Shown here: piece after piece, positions 26,110 through 34,703 of the stretch
Numbering within the stretch: position 1 is the stretch's first letter
How the letters are laid out: each line of letters opens with the position of its first letter
Origin: Paenibacillus marchantiophytorum
GTDB lineage: Bacteria; Bacillota; Bacilli; Paenibacillales; NBRC-103111
DNA length: 45,216 nucleotides
Direction: 5' to 3'
Assembly: GCF_014640555.1 (NCBI RefSeq)
Contig: NZ_BMHE01000055.1
Location: 1 to 45,216, forward strand
Translations under genes and position numbers: made by a program
Notes under the pieces: generated by a model
What the model was told of the DNA's origin: nothing
The model's database searches: none
Seen by the model: the letters and a program-made list of their open reading frames with translations, nothing else

Positions 26110-26130
26110 AACCTAGCCTGCAGCTAGGTC
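26110..26130 (-). terminator. Terminator-like hairpin between the two 225-nt repeats
   Basis: Perfect 7-bp stem ACCTAGC/GCTAGGT (26111-26117 with 26123-26129) followed on the minus strand by TTTTTT-like sequence (five T at 26106-26111). It could stop transcripts entering from the ATPase gene, which already has a better terminator. Confidence 0.6.
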
Positions 26131-26169
26131 ATCCATTCCATGGACCTTGAGGCAAACCCAAGCCCCCTA

Positions 26170-26394
26170 ACGAACTCAATAACCTCTATTCGGCCAAAAT
26201 CGCTCCTTCTGAAAATCTAATGAATTCCAGATGCTCTATTTCAAGCAAACGATCAACATTTCGCCAATAAAATGCTCGATAACGCCAATTCAGTTCATTA
26301 AATCGCCAAAACAGCCATTTTCCGGCCTATAAGCATCATACAATTCATTAGATGCCCTTTGAGACTGAAAACCGCCGCAACGAAGAAGCCTGCG
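26170..26394. repeat. 225-nt intergenic direct repeat, copy B
   Basis: Second copy of the element at 25867-26091. It ends 5 nt before the terminator of the ATPase gene. The two repeats, the microsatellite and the hairpin together explain most of the gap 25736-26431; nothing in it looks coding. Confidence 0.88.
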
Positions 26395-26398
26395 CTGA

Positions 26399-26426
26399 CA
26401 AAAAAGCCGCCAATCGGCGGCTTTCA
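26399..26426 (-). terminator. Terminator of the P-type ATPase gene
   Basis: Stem GCCGCC/GGCGGC extended by AAA/TTT (26403-26411 with 26416-26424, loop AATC), then a run of six T on the minus strand, 6 nt after the stop codon. Confidence 0.93.
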
Positions 26427-26431
26427 AACGA

Positions 26432-29218
26432 TTATCGAAAACTCGGTTTCGAAGTTTTATAAGGAACAGCCCGCGAGCCTTTGTTGCGTTTGGGCGACAG
26501 CACGCTGCCCAGCCCCATTAAGAAAGTTGGAATGCCGGCGGCAATCAGTACGAGAATCCAATCTTTCCAGCCGAGCGGAACGGTTTTGAAAATCGGTTGC
26601 AGAGCCTCCACATACATCACGGCCAGCATCAGCACGAGCGACGATAAGACGGCCAGAACCAGATAACGATTTTGCAAGGGGTTACGGTGAAAAATGGAGC
26701 GCGAGCTGCGGCAGTCGAACACGTGAATCAACTGCGCCATAACAAGTGTGGCAAAAGCGACGCTTTGCGCCTTCAACAACGTTTCGGCATCCGTCGGATT
26801 TACGCGCAGCACGAGCCAGAAAGCGCCTAGCGTACAAACGCCGATGAGCAGCCCCCGGGAAATAATTTTCCAGCCCAAGCGTCTGGCGAAAATGTTTTCC
26901 TTCGCGGAACGCGGCTTATGCTGCATCAAATCTTTCTCCGCCTGATCGACGCCCAGAGCCATAGCCGGAAGTCCATCGGTCACCAAATTCACCCACAGAA
27001 TTTGGATTGGGACAAGCGGCAGCGGGAGTCCCGCCATCATGGCGATAAACATCGTCATAATCTCCCCCACATTGGAAGCGAGCAGGTAACGAATGAATTT
27101 GCGGATATTTTCGTAAATACCTCGTCCTTCTTCAATCGCTGCCACAATGGTAGAGAAGTTGTCATCACTCAGAATCAAGGAAGAGGCTTCCTTCGATACA
27201 TCCGTGCCCGTAATACCCATAGCGATACCGATATCCGCCGCTTTGATCGCAGGCGCATCGTTCACCCCATCGCCCGTCATCGCGACGACATGTCCATTGC
27301 GCTGCAAAGCTTTGACGATCCGCAGCTTATGTTCCGGCGATACCCTTGCATACACATAAGTATCATTAACTTTGGCATCCAGCTCATCTTCCGATAGCAG
27401 GGCAATCTGCTGCCCGCTCATGCTGACCCCATTTGCCGGAATCATCCCAAGCTGCTTCGCGATAGCTTCTGCCGTGGTCTGATGATCGCCAGTGATCATC
27501 ACAGTTTTGATACCTGCCTTGCGGCATTTGGAAATGGCTTCACGCACTTCTTTGCGCGGAGGATCGATCATACCGGTGAGCCCGACAAAGATCAGGCTGT
27601 TCTCCACGTCCTCATGATCATCGTAACGATCGCTGCTCTTCAACTCTTTGTAGGCAATGCCTAGTACCCGCAGCGCGGATTTGGCCATGCCTTCATTGGC
27701 TGCAATCACTTTTTGCTTGAGTGTCGGAGTGAACGGAATGACTTTCCCCTCCCACAGAATGTAGCTGCAGTGCTGCAGCAGAACATCTGGCGCCCCTTTC
27801 GTACAAGCCATCCGCCCATGATGAGAGCTTACAAGCACGGACATCCGCTTGCGATCAGAGTCGAATGGGAATTCGGCGATACGCTTGTATGTTTCGCTGA
27901 GCGACTGCTGCGTGATACCGCTTTTGGCGCTTAACACGACCAAGGCTCCTTCCGTCGGGTCCCCTTTGATATTCCAAACGGAAGCGGCACCTTCGTCTTT
28001 CCCTTTCTTTCGCTTCTGCTCCTGCTTCTCTTCCACCAGCGTCGCATTGTTGCACAGCACGGACACTTGCAGCAATTTGCTCAGTGAAACATGCTTCGCA
28101 ACGTCTGCATTTTGACCGCCAAATTGAATGCTTCCGACCGGTGTGTAGCCATCCCCCGTCACTTCCATCACATCGCCGCCTACCCATAAGTGGGTAACGG
28201 TCATTTTGTTTTGCGTCAAGGTACCCGTCTTATCGGAGCAGATCACCGAAGCGCATCCGAGCGTTTCTACGGAAGGCAGCTTCCTGACAATCGCTTTGCG
28301 TTTGATCATCCGTTGAACGCCAAGAGCAAGCGCGATCGTTACAATCGCCGGGAGTCCTTCTGGGATCGCCGCAACAGCTAAGCTGACGCCTGCAAGAAAC
28401 ATCGCATAAGGCGGTTGTCCATGCATAATGCCTGCCACAACAACGAGAATCGTTAGCGCGATCGCTACGATGATCAGAATTTTCCCAAGCTGCTCCAAAC
28501 GGTGCTGCAGCGGTGTTTCCATCGATTCCGTATTTTGAATCAAATCAGCAATTTTGCCCATTTCCGTACTCATCCCGATTCGAACAACGATTGCTTTCGC
28601 CGTTCCTCGCGAGACCATGGTGCCCATGAAACCCAGATTACGTTGATCCCCCAGAGGAACCTCCTCATGAGGAATGGCTGAAGTTACTTTACCGACAGCC
28701 ACTGATTCCCCGGTAAGCGCTGACTCTTCGATGTACACGCCGTTCGTTTCCAAGAAGCGAACATCCGCCGGCACACGGTCGCCGCTTTCAAGTAGAATGA
28801 TGTCGCCCGGCACCAGATCACGAGCAGGTATTTGATGAACCGCCCCTTCCCTCCATACATTGGCATTCGGGGCTGACAGTTCTTTGAGTGCGCGTAAAGA
28901 GCGTTCTGCACGAAATTCTTGGGTAAATCCCAGAACAGCATTCATAACAATGATGACAACAATAGTAATTGCATCTAGATATTCGCCTAGCAAACCTGAA
29001 ATCAGGGTTGCCCCCAATAGGACCAGCACCATGAAATCTTTGAATTGATTTAAAAGCAGCGTAATCGGAGAAATGCGCTGTCCTTCCGATAGTTCATTAC
29101 GACCTACCTCCGCCTGCCGCTTCCAAGCTTCTTCCCAGGGCAATCCTTGCTGCGCATTCACCTGCTGCGACTGCAGGACTTCCTCCGACGTCAACTGGTA
29201 CCACTTATTCTGACTCAT
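26432..29218 (-). CDS. Calcium-transporting P-type ATPase (YloB-like)
   Basis: A 928-residue P2A-type ATPase that exports Ca2+ from the cytoplasm. It has the N-terminal cation ATPase domain, M1-M2, the actuator motif ALTGESVAV, the M4 ion-site PEGLPAIVT, the phosphorylation site CSDKTGTLTQNK, the nucleotide domain with KGAPDVLL, the hinge TGDGVNDAPAIKAADIGIAMG, M5 ASNVGEIM and M6 NLVTDGLPA with the Asn and Asp Ca2+ ligands. About ten membrane helices are expected. The ATG at 29216-29218 follows GGAGAAGGG. The neighbour rqcH (yloA) is on the opposite strand; in B. subtilis yloA and yloB are also adjacent, and YloB is a spore Ca2+ ATPase. Substrate is inferred from the motifs. Confidence 0.93.
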   Translation of the reverse strand: MSQNKWYQLTSEEVLQSQQVNAQQGLPWEEAWKRQAEVGRNELSEGQRISPITLLLNQFKDFMVLVLLGATLISGLLGEYLDAITIVVIIVMNAVLGFTQEFRAERSLRALKELSAPNANVWREGAVHQIPARDLVPGDIILLESGDRVPADVRFLETNGVYIEESALTGESVAVGKVTSAIPHEEVPLGDQRNLGFMGTMVSRGTAKAIVVRIGMSTEMGKIADLIQNTESMETPLQHRLEQLGKILIIVAIALTILVVVAGIMHGQPPYAMFLAGVSLAVAAIPEGLPAIVTIALALGVQRMIKRKAIVRKLPSVETLGCASVICSDKTGTLTQNKMTVTHLWVGGDVMEVTGDGYTPVGSIQFGGQNADVAKHVSLSKLLQVSVLCNNATLVEEKQEQKRKKGKDEGAASVWNIKGDPTEGALVVLSAKSGITQQSLSETYKRIAEFPFDSDRKRMSVLVSSHHGRMACTKGAPDVLLQHCSYILWEGKVIPFTPTLKQKVIAANEGMAKSALRVLGIAYKELKSSDRYDDHEDVENSLIFVGLTGMIDPPRKEVREAISKCRKAGIKTVMITGDHQTTAEAIAKQLGMIPANGVSMSGQQIALLSEDELDAKVNDTYVYARVSPEHKLRIVKALQRNGHVVAMTGDGVNDAPAIKAADIGIAMGITGTDVSKEASSLILSDDNFSTIVAAIEEGRGIYENIRKFIRYLLASNVGEIMTMFIAMMAGLPLPLVPIQILWVNLVTDGLPAMALGVDQAEKDLMQHKPRSAKENIFARRLGWKIISRGLLIGVCTLGAFWLVLRVNPTDAETLLKAQSVAFATLVMAQLIHVFDCRSSRSIFHRNPLQNRYLVLAVLSSLVLMLAVMYVEALQPIFKTVPLGWKDWILVLIAAGIPTFLMGLGSVLSPKRNKGSRAVPYKTSKPSFR

Positions 29219-29383
29219 CCGCCCTTCTCCCTCCCACTTCCCACTTGTTCAAGCCAATCACTCATACGTAAATGTATTCAGACAAGCCGGAAAATATCCC
29301 TGAAATCATCTTTCCCGCTGGCCAGCACTTAATTTTTTGTGAAAAGTATGGCATCATAGAGGTTAGCAAAAGTTTTTAACAAC

Positions 29384-29423
29384 GGAGCTAATGGGGATGT
29401 CATCGTATATCGCCATTAGCTCC
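29384..29423 (+). promoter_or_regulatory. Perfect 11-bp stem-loop in the rqcH 5' region
   Basis: GGAGCTAATGG (29384-29394) and CCATTAGCTCC (29413-29423) are exact reverse complements with an 18-nt loop, ending 8 nt before the rqcH ribosome binding site GGAG. It lacks a T run. It could be an operator or an mRNA leader structure. Confidence 0.6.
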
Positions 29424-29445
29424 CTAGAATGGAGTTGTAAGTATC

Positions 29446-31212
29446 ATGGCTTTAGACGGACTAGTCCTTCATGCAATCGTTCACGAACTGCAGGCGTGCG
29501 TAGGAGGCCGCATTAATAAAATTCATCAACCCAGCGAGAATGATATCCTCATGCACATTCGCGCCCAAGGGCAGAATCTCAAGCTGCTGCTTTCAGCCAA
29601 CCCCACCTACCCAAGGGTACAGCTTACGGAACAAACACAGATCAATCCTATGGATGCTCCCATGTTCTGTATGCTCCTTCGCAAACACTGTGAGAACGGT
29701 ATCATTGAAACAGTGGAACAAATTGGCATGGAGCGGGTTATTCGCTTCCAAATCCGCCATCGCGATGAATTAGGCGATATGAGCGTCAAACATATCCTTG
29801 TGGAAATCATGGGACGCCACAGCAATATTATTCTTTTGGATCCAGCAACTGGAGCGATTCTGGACGGCATTCATCATGTAACCCCGGCAATCAGTTCCTA
29901 TCGGATTGTTATGCCCGGCAGCACCTATGTCAACCCTCCAGCGCAGGATAAACAAAACCCGCTCGACACAGACGCTTCCGAGTTCCGTGAAGTGATGGAG
30001 CAGGAACTGGCCGAGGACGCTACGCCAGATCAAAATAAGCCTGAACAGCGGCTTGTCGCAGCCTTCAGCGGGTTAAGCCCTTTAATCGCCAAGGAGATCG
30101 TCTTCCGCAGCAAACAAAGAGCGATCAATCAGGAAGAAGCAGATACGACCTCCCTATGGCAGGCGTTCAACGAAATCATGACGGCTGTACGCAATCATCA
30201 CTATGAGCCTGTTATTACGGAACAAGAAATTTCAGGCAAATTATTCTTTGCGATGACGCCGCTTACCCATATTGCAGGTCTTTCTACAACCTATCCGACG
30301 CCTAGTGCGTGTTTAGAACATTTTTATGGCGATAAAGCGGAGCGGGATACCGTCAAACAGCGTGTCGCGGATCTGCTGCGTTTTTTACACAATGAATCCA
30401 ATAAAAATGTGAAGAAACTGGAAAAACTTCAGGAAACCGTGGAAGATTCCAAAGATGCCGATAAATACCGGATTCTCGGTGAATTGCTTACTGCATCCCT
30501 GCACATGATCAAACGAGGCGATAAAGAGGTTGAAACGGTCAACTATTACGATGAAGATCAAGCCTTGATCAAAATAACGCTGGACCCGCTCCTTCATCCG
30601 TCCGAGAACGCCCAACGTTATTTCAAAAAATATACCAAAATGAAAAACAGCACAGCGATTGTCGAGGAACAAATCGAACATACCCATCAGGAGATCGCCT
30701 ACCTTGGCTCTCTGTTGCAGCAGCTAAGCGTCGCCTCCCTAAGCGATATCGAGGAAATCCGCGATGAACTTATGGAGCAAGGCTACGTAAGAGACCGCAA
30801 CAAAAAGCAGCGTAAAAAGAAGAAAAAAGATAAGCCTGCTTTGGCCAGCTATTTGTCCAGTGAAGGCATTCCGATTTATGTAGGTAAAAATAATACCCAG
30901 AATGAGTATTTAACGAATCGACTGGCTTCTTCCATGGATACCTGGCTGCATACCAAAGATATTCCCGGCTCTCACGTTGTCATACGAGGCGACAGTTTCT
31001 CCGAAGCCACACTGACAGAAGCCGCGCAATTGGCCGCTTATTTCAGTCAAGCCAAACATTCCAGCCAAGTCCCTGTTGACTATACGGTCATCAAACATGT
31101 TCATAAACCAAACGGCTCCAAGCCCGGATTCGTCATCTACGTCAATCAAAAAACGCTGTTCGTGACACCAGATGAAAATCAAATTAAACAAATGAAAGTC
31201 ACCATCAAATAA
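29446..31212 (+). CDS. rqcH: Rqc2 homolog RqcH (NFACT family)
   Basis: RqcH binds obstructed 50S subunits and adds C-terminal alanine tails that mark stalled nascent chains for degradation; it was earlier called a fibronectin-binding protein (YloA). The 588-residue protein has the NFACT-N domain (about 1-230), a HhH region, a long coiled coil (about 290-460) and the C-terminal NFACT-R domain (about 465-575; EGIPIYVGKNNTQNEYLT, then PGSHVVIRG). The pair I align with the Asp-Arg motif needed for tRNA-Ala recruitment reads Glu96-Arg97 in GMERVIRF, a conservative change if the alignment is right. The ATG at 29446 follows GGAG at about 11 nt. It is monocistronic, with a terminator at 31290-31333. 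Confidence 0.94.
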   Translation: MALDGLVLHAIVHELQACVGGRINKIHQPSENDILMHIRAQGQNLKLLLSANPTYPRVQLTEQTQINPMDAPMFCMLLRKHCENGIIETVEQIGMERVIRFQIRHRDELGDMSVKHILVEIMGRHSNIILLDPATGAILDGIHHVTPAISSYRIVMPGSTYVNPPAQDKQNPLDTDASEFREVMEQELAEDATPDQNKPEQRLVAAFSGLSPLIAKEIVFRSKQRAINQEEADTTSLWQAFNEIMTAVRNHHYEPVITEQEISGKLFFAMTPLTHIAGLSTTYPTPSACLEHFYGDKAERDTVKQRVADLLRFLHNESNKNVKKLEKLQETVEDSKDADKYRILGELLTASLHMIKRGDKEVETVNYYDEDQALIKITLDPLLHPSENAQRYFKKYTKMKNSTAIVEEQIEHTHQEIAYLGSLLQQLSVASLSDIEEIRDELMEQGYVRDRNKKQRKKKKKDKPALASYLSSEGIPIYVGKNNTQNEYLTNRLASSMDTWLHTKDIPGSHVVIRGDSFSEATLTEAAQLAAYFSQAKHSSQVPVDYTVIKHVHKPNGSKPGFVIYVNQKTLFVTPDENQIKQMKVTIK

Positions 31213-31228
31213 CGAACGCACGAGGGCT

Positions 31229-31315
31229 GCCACACATAAGAGTCTCCAAAGGCTCTTATTCCACACCAAAACTCCCTTTTATCGTAAATAGCAGCTCACA
31301 AAGGCTCTAATTCCT
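31229..31315. repeat. 87-nt ATAAGAG hairpin repeat, copy A
   Basis: Nearly identical to 31344-31430 at an offset of 115 nt. It opens with ATAAGAG (31236-31242) and CTCTTAT (31253-31259), an inverted repeat, followed by a conserved CCACACCAAAACTCCC block. The end of this copy is used in the rqcH terminator. Confidence 0.9.
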
Positions 31316-31333
31316 TTGAGTAGCTGCTTTTTC
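31290..31333 (+). terminator. Terminator of rqcH, built on the repeat
   Basis: AGCAGCT..CAAAGG (31290-31304) pairs with CCTTTG..AGCTGCT (31313-31328) through a small internal mismatch, followed by a T run to 31332. It begins 78 nt after the rqcH stop. Confidence 0.75.
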
Positions 31334-31343
31334 TCACCTATAT

Positions 31344-31430
31344 GCCACATATAAGAGTCTCCGAAGGCTCTTATCCCACACCAAAACTCCCTTTTATCGC
31401 AAATAGCAGCTCACAAAGGCTCTTATTCCT
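31344..31430. repeat. 87-nt ATAAGAG hairpin repeat, copy B
   Basis: Second copy with about six substitutions, including matching ATAAGAG/CTCTTAT arms. After it the sequence diverges (CTTGAGCTAACAG) and no T run follows, so copy B is not a terminator. Copies A and B and the ugd terminator fill the gap 31213-31532. Confidence 0.9.
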
Positions 31431-31474
31431 CTTGAGCTAACAGCACGCAGTTGCAAGCAAGCACACTGATAACC

Positions 31475-31512
31475 TAAAAAGAACCTAGCCCGCGGCCTGC
31501 GGCTAGGTTCTC
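31475..31512 (-). terminator. Terminator of ugd
   Basis: Perfect 11-bp stem AGAACCTAGCC/GGCTAGGTTCT (31480-31490 with 31501-31511, 10-nt loop) with five T following on the minus strand, about 20 nt after the ugd stop. Confidence 0.92.
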
Positions 31513-31532
31513 TGTATTTGTGCCCACTGCGT

Positions 31533-32864
31533 TTAAACAACCAGCTCCGCCAACATAGCCGTCTCGCGGCCGACGGACACATAGGTAAAGCCGAGTTGAC
31601 TCATCTCCACTGGTTCGAACATGTTGCGTCCATCCACAATGAGCGGCGCCTTCACCAAGCTGCGAACGAGTCGCCAATTCAAGCTGCGAATGGCTTCCCA
31701 TTCCGTCGTGATCACGATCGCATCCACCTCATCAAGAGCCTCATAAGGATCGGTGAAGACAGGCACATCTGGCATCCTCTCCATGACTAGTTCCGCTGCC
31801 GCAGGGTCATAGGCCTGAATGAGTGCCCCCTGCTGCTGCAAGGCGGAGATAATATCGAGCGCGGGCGCATCCCGCAAATCGTCTGTATTCGGCTTAAAGG
31901 CAAGGCCCAGGACGGCAATGCGTTTGCCGCTTAAACAACCGACTTCCCGCTCGATTTTGGTTACAAAACGTTCCCGCTGCAAGCGATTCACATCAATAAC
32001 AGCGCGCAGAATTTGGAAGTCATAATCCACATTCTGCGCAAGCTTGAGCTGCGCCTTCGTGTCTTTGGGGAAGCAGGAACCGCCGTACCCGACGCCCGCC
32101 TGCAAGAAATGCGGACCGATTCGGCGGTCTAATCCCATGCCTTTGGCAACAAGACTAATGTTGGCGCCCACTTTTTCACAGACATTGGCCATTTCATTAA
32201 TGAATGAAATCTTCGTCGCCAGGAAGGCATTGGACGCATATTTAATAAGTTCAGCACTTTCGCGGTCCGTATGGAGTACTTCAGCACGCAAAGAAGCATG
32301 CAGTCGCGCAATGCGAATTCCCGCTTCTGGATCCTTGGCCCCTATCACTATACGATCCGGATGAAAGGTATCCCATATTGCCGAACCTTCTCGCAGAAAT
32401 TCAGGGTTGGAAACAACAGGCAAGTGAATGTGGGAGGCTGCCAGCAATCGGAGATGTTGTTCAGCCAAGCTGCCGGACCCCACAGGGACAGTGCTTTTCA
32501 TGACGATGGTCTTGGAGGTTACAGCATTGGCGGCAATACAGGTAAGCACGTTGTTCACTTGGGACATATCCACGTCGCCATTGTCCTGTGTGGGGGTTCC
32601 AACAGCAATGATAATAATATCAGAGCTGCGGATAGCCCCACCGATATGTGAGGTAAACGATAGTCGATTCGCAGAAACATTGGTTGCAACCAGTTCCTTG
32701 AGTCCAGGCTCATAGATCGGTATTTCACCTTGCTGCAAACGAGCAACTTTCCATTCCGCTTGATCGGCGCAAATCACTTGATGCCCCATTTCCGCCAAAC
32801 AAGCTCCTGATACCAAACCGACATAACCCGTTCCGATTACCGTAATCCGCGCTGCCTCTCCCAT
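31533..32864 (-). CDS. ugd: UDP-glucose 6-dehydrogenase
   Basis: Oxidises UDP-glucose to UDP-glucuronate with NAD+, giving precursors for acidic envelope and capsule polysaccharides. The 443-residue product has the Rossmann motif VIGTGYVGLVSGACLA near residue 9, the VGTPT and STVPVGS segments, NPEFLREG, the catalytic cysteine in GVGYGGSCFPKDT near 265, and the C-terminal NAD-binding half with GLAFKPNTDDLRDAP. The ATG at 32862-32864 has GGGAGGTTG upstream at about 6 nt. It follows galU by 29 nt, so substrate maker and user are in one operon. The paralogue type (TuaD-like) cannot be told apart by sequence alone. Confidence 0.96.
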   Translation of the reverse strand: MGEAARITVIGTGYVGLVSGACLAEMGHQVICADQAEWKVARLQQGEIPIYEPGLKELVATNVSANRLSFTSHIGGAIRSSDIIIIAVGTPTQDNGDVDMSQVNNVLTCIAANAVTSKTIVMKSTVPVGSGSLAEQHLRLLAASHIHLPVVSNPEFLREGSAIWDTFHPDRIVIGAKDPEAGIRIARLHASLRAEVLHTDRESAELIKYASNAFLATKISFINEMANVCEKVGANISLVAKGMGLDRRIGPHFLQAGVGYGGSCFPKDTKAQLKLAQNVDYDFQILRAVIDVNRLQRERFVTKIEREVGCLSGKRIAVLGLAFKPNTDDLRDAPALDIISALQQQGALIQAYDPAAAELVMERMPDVPVFTDPYEALDEVDAIVITTEWEAIRSLNWRLVRSLVKAPLIVDGRNMFEPVEMSQLGFTYVSVGRETAMLAELVV

Positions 32865-32893
32865 CTATTCAACCTCCCAAGTTTAATTCAACT

Positions 32894-33775
32894 CTATTCG
32901 GAATCCCAGCGTTTCATCAGGGATAATAAATAAGATTTCACTTGGTCCTGTAAATCCGGACGCTGCAAGGCGAGCTCGATCGTGGCTTCGATGTATCCCA
33001 TCTTGTCCCCGACATCAAAACGCTCCGCCTGCATGAGATAAGCGGCCATCTGCTGTTCTCTGTTCAGCACGCGCAACGCGTCCGTCAATTGAATTTCGCC
33101 GCCGCGGCCAGGCTCTTGGCGCTCCAGGATGCCGAAAATTTCTGGCATGATGATATAACGACCAATGACGGCTAAGTTCGAAGGCGCCTGATCTCGTTCC
33201 GGCTTCTCCACCAGATCTGCGATCAGCTGATAGTTCACCCGCGCTGCCGCCGGTGAGACGATGCCGTATTTACTCACATCAGCCCAAGGGACTTCCTGCA
33301 CCGCAATGACGGACGATCCCGTTTGCTCATAAATATTCATCATTTGTTTCAGGCCAGGGGGCGAGGATTGCAGAATATCATCCCCGAGGAGTACGGCAAA
33401 CGGTTCGTCACCGATGAATTTACGCGCGCAAAGGATCGCATGGCCGAGCCCAAGGGGCTGCTTTTGGCGAATATAATGCACATCTGCCAGATTGGAGACG
33501 GACTGTACAATTTCCAGCAGCTTGGTATTGCCCTTTTCTGCAAGCATCATCTCGAGTTCAACGGATTTGTCAAAATGATCCTCAATCGCCCGCTTGTTGC
33601 GTCCTGTCACAATGATGATATCTTCAATGCCTGATTCAATGGCTTCTTCCACGATGTATTGAATCGCCGGTTTATCGACGATAGGCAGCATTTCTTTGGG
33701 CTGTGCTTTGGTCGCTGGCAAGAACCGTGTCCCTAAACCAGCTGCCGGAATAATGGCTTTGCGAATCTTTTTCAT
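32894..33775 (-). CDS. galU: UTP-glucose-1-phosphate uridylyltransferase
   Basis: Makes UDP-glucose from glucose 1-phosphate and UTP. The 293-residue nucleotidyltransferase has AIIPAAGLGTRFLPATKAQP near residue 8 (nucleotide loop), IVEEAIESGIEDIIIVTGR, QKQPLGLGHAI, LLGDDI (metal-binding Asp) and EKPERDQAPSN. The ATG at 33773-33775 overlaps the stop of the upstream PHP gene (ATGA) and has GAAGGAG about 9 nt before it. Together with ugd it forms a UDP-sugar operon; the first enzyme's product is the next enzyme's substrate. Confidence 0.96.
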   Translation of the reverse strand: MKKIRKAIIPAAGLGTRFLPATKAQPKEMLPIVDKPAIQYIVEEAIESGIEDIIIVTGRNKRAIEDHFDKSVELEMMLAEKGNTKLLEIVQSVSNLADVHYIRQKQPLGLGHAILCARKFIGDEPFAVLLGDDILQSSPPGLKQMMNIYEQTGSSVIAVQEVPWADVSKYGIVSPAAARVNYQLIADLVEKPERDQAPSNLAVIGRYIIMPEIFGILERQEPGRGGEIQLTDALRVLNREQQMAAYLMQAERFDVGDKMGYIEATIELALQRPDLQDQVKSYLLSLMKRWDSE

Positions 33776-34629
33776 GAATGCTGCTCCTTCTCGGGTTGTA
33801 GGCTGGAGAGGATATCGATGCCTATTCGTTTCGAGCCAATTGGCGCATGAAACACGACACCGCCCCGTTCCCCATGAAAATCTGAACCCGCCGTAATGAG
33901 AAGGCCGCAGCGCTCAGCAAGAAGAAGATATTTCGCCTCATCTTCCGCAGTATGATCGGAGTGGTAGACTTCAATACCATCCAGACCCTGCTGGGTTATA
34001 GCCTCAACAAGGTCATCATTGTGATAAATACCTGGATGCGCAAGAACCGCCTTCCCTCCGGCCTCATGAATCCAGGCAATGGCCGTCGCAGGCTCAATCC
34101 TTGGCGGATTGGCGTATGCCGCAGCTCCTGAACCCAGATATTTGTCAAAGGCTTCACTGATGGAGGACACATAGCCTTTGTTCAGCAGAACTGCCGCAAT
34201 ATGAGGTCTGCCGACCGTATCACCCTTGCTTTTAATATGTTCAACTTCCTTCAACACTTCGGCCATGGTAATCGTAAAACCGAGCTGCTGTAAACGATCG
34301 ATGATCATCTGATTGCGGGTATCACGGGTGTCTCGCAGCGACGATAGCCTTTGCAGAAACGGAGCATCCTCAATTTGAATATAGTAGCCAAGCACATGAA
34401 TGTCCTGCCCGCCCGCCACGGTTGAAATCTCAACACCGGGAACGACTTCAATACCCAATCTCCGACCTTCCTCCATCGCTTCGGCCACGCCCGATACGGT
34501 ATCATGATCCGTGATAGCTATTGCGCCTAATCCTGCGTCAAAAGCCATCTGAACGTTCACCGCGGGACGCTGCGTCCCATCTGATGCAGTTGTATGTGTA
34601 TGTAAATCTGCTTCTAGTCTCGTTGACAT
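33772..34629 (-). CDS. PHP domain phosphoesterase
   Basis: A 285-residue metal-dependent phosphoesterase of the PHP superfamily, like E. coli YciV (RNase AM) and related 3',5'-nucleotide phosphatases. All PHP motifs are visible: DLHTHTTASDG near 8-18, ITDHDTVSG near 39-47, VPGVEIST near 63-70, VLAHPGIY near 195 and GSDFHGERG near 253. The insertion between motifs (about 90-180) is typical of the YciV class. The ATG at 34627-34629 has GAGGGG about 8 nt upstream. It leads the PHP-galU-ugd operon; the PHP protein is not an obvious partner of UDP-sugar synthesis. The exact substrate (RNA 5' ends or nucleotides) is not decided by sequence. Confidence 0.88.
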   Translation of the reverse strand: MSTRLEADLHTHTTASDGTQRPAVNVQMAFDAGLGAIAITDHDTVSGVAEAMEEGRRLGIEVVPGVEISTVAGGQDIHVLGYYIQIEDAPFLQRLSSLRDTRDTRNQMIIDRLQQLGFTITMAEVLKEVEHIKSKGDTVGRPHIAAVLLNKGYVSSISEAFDKYLGSGAAAYANPPRIEPATAIAWIHEAGGKAVLAHPGIYHNDDLVEAITQQGLDGIEVYHSDHTAEDEAKYLLLAERCGLLITAGSDFHGERGGVVFHAPIGSKRIGIDILSSLQPEKEQHS

Positions 34630-34703
34630 TGTTTACCCCTCTCTACATCCTAATTCCCATCTATAAACAGAGCATTAAGCGAGCTGCCTATTTGTGTAAA
34701 ACA

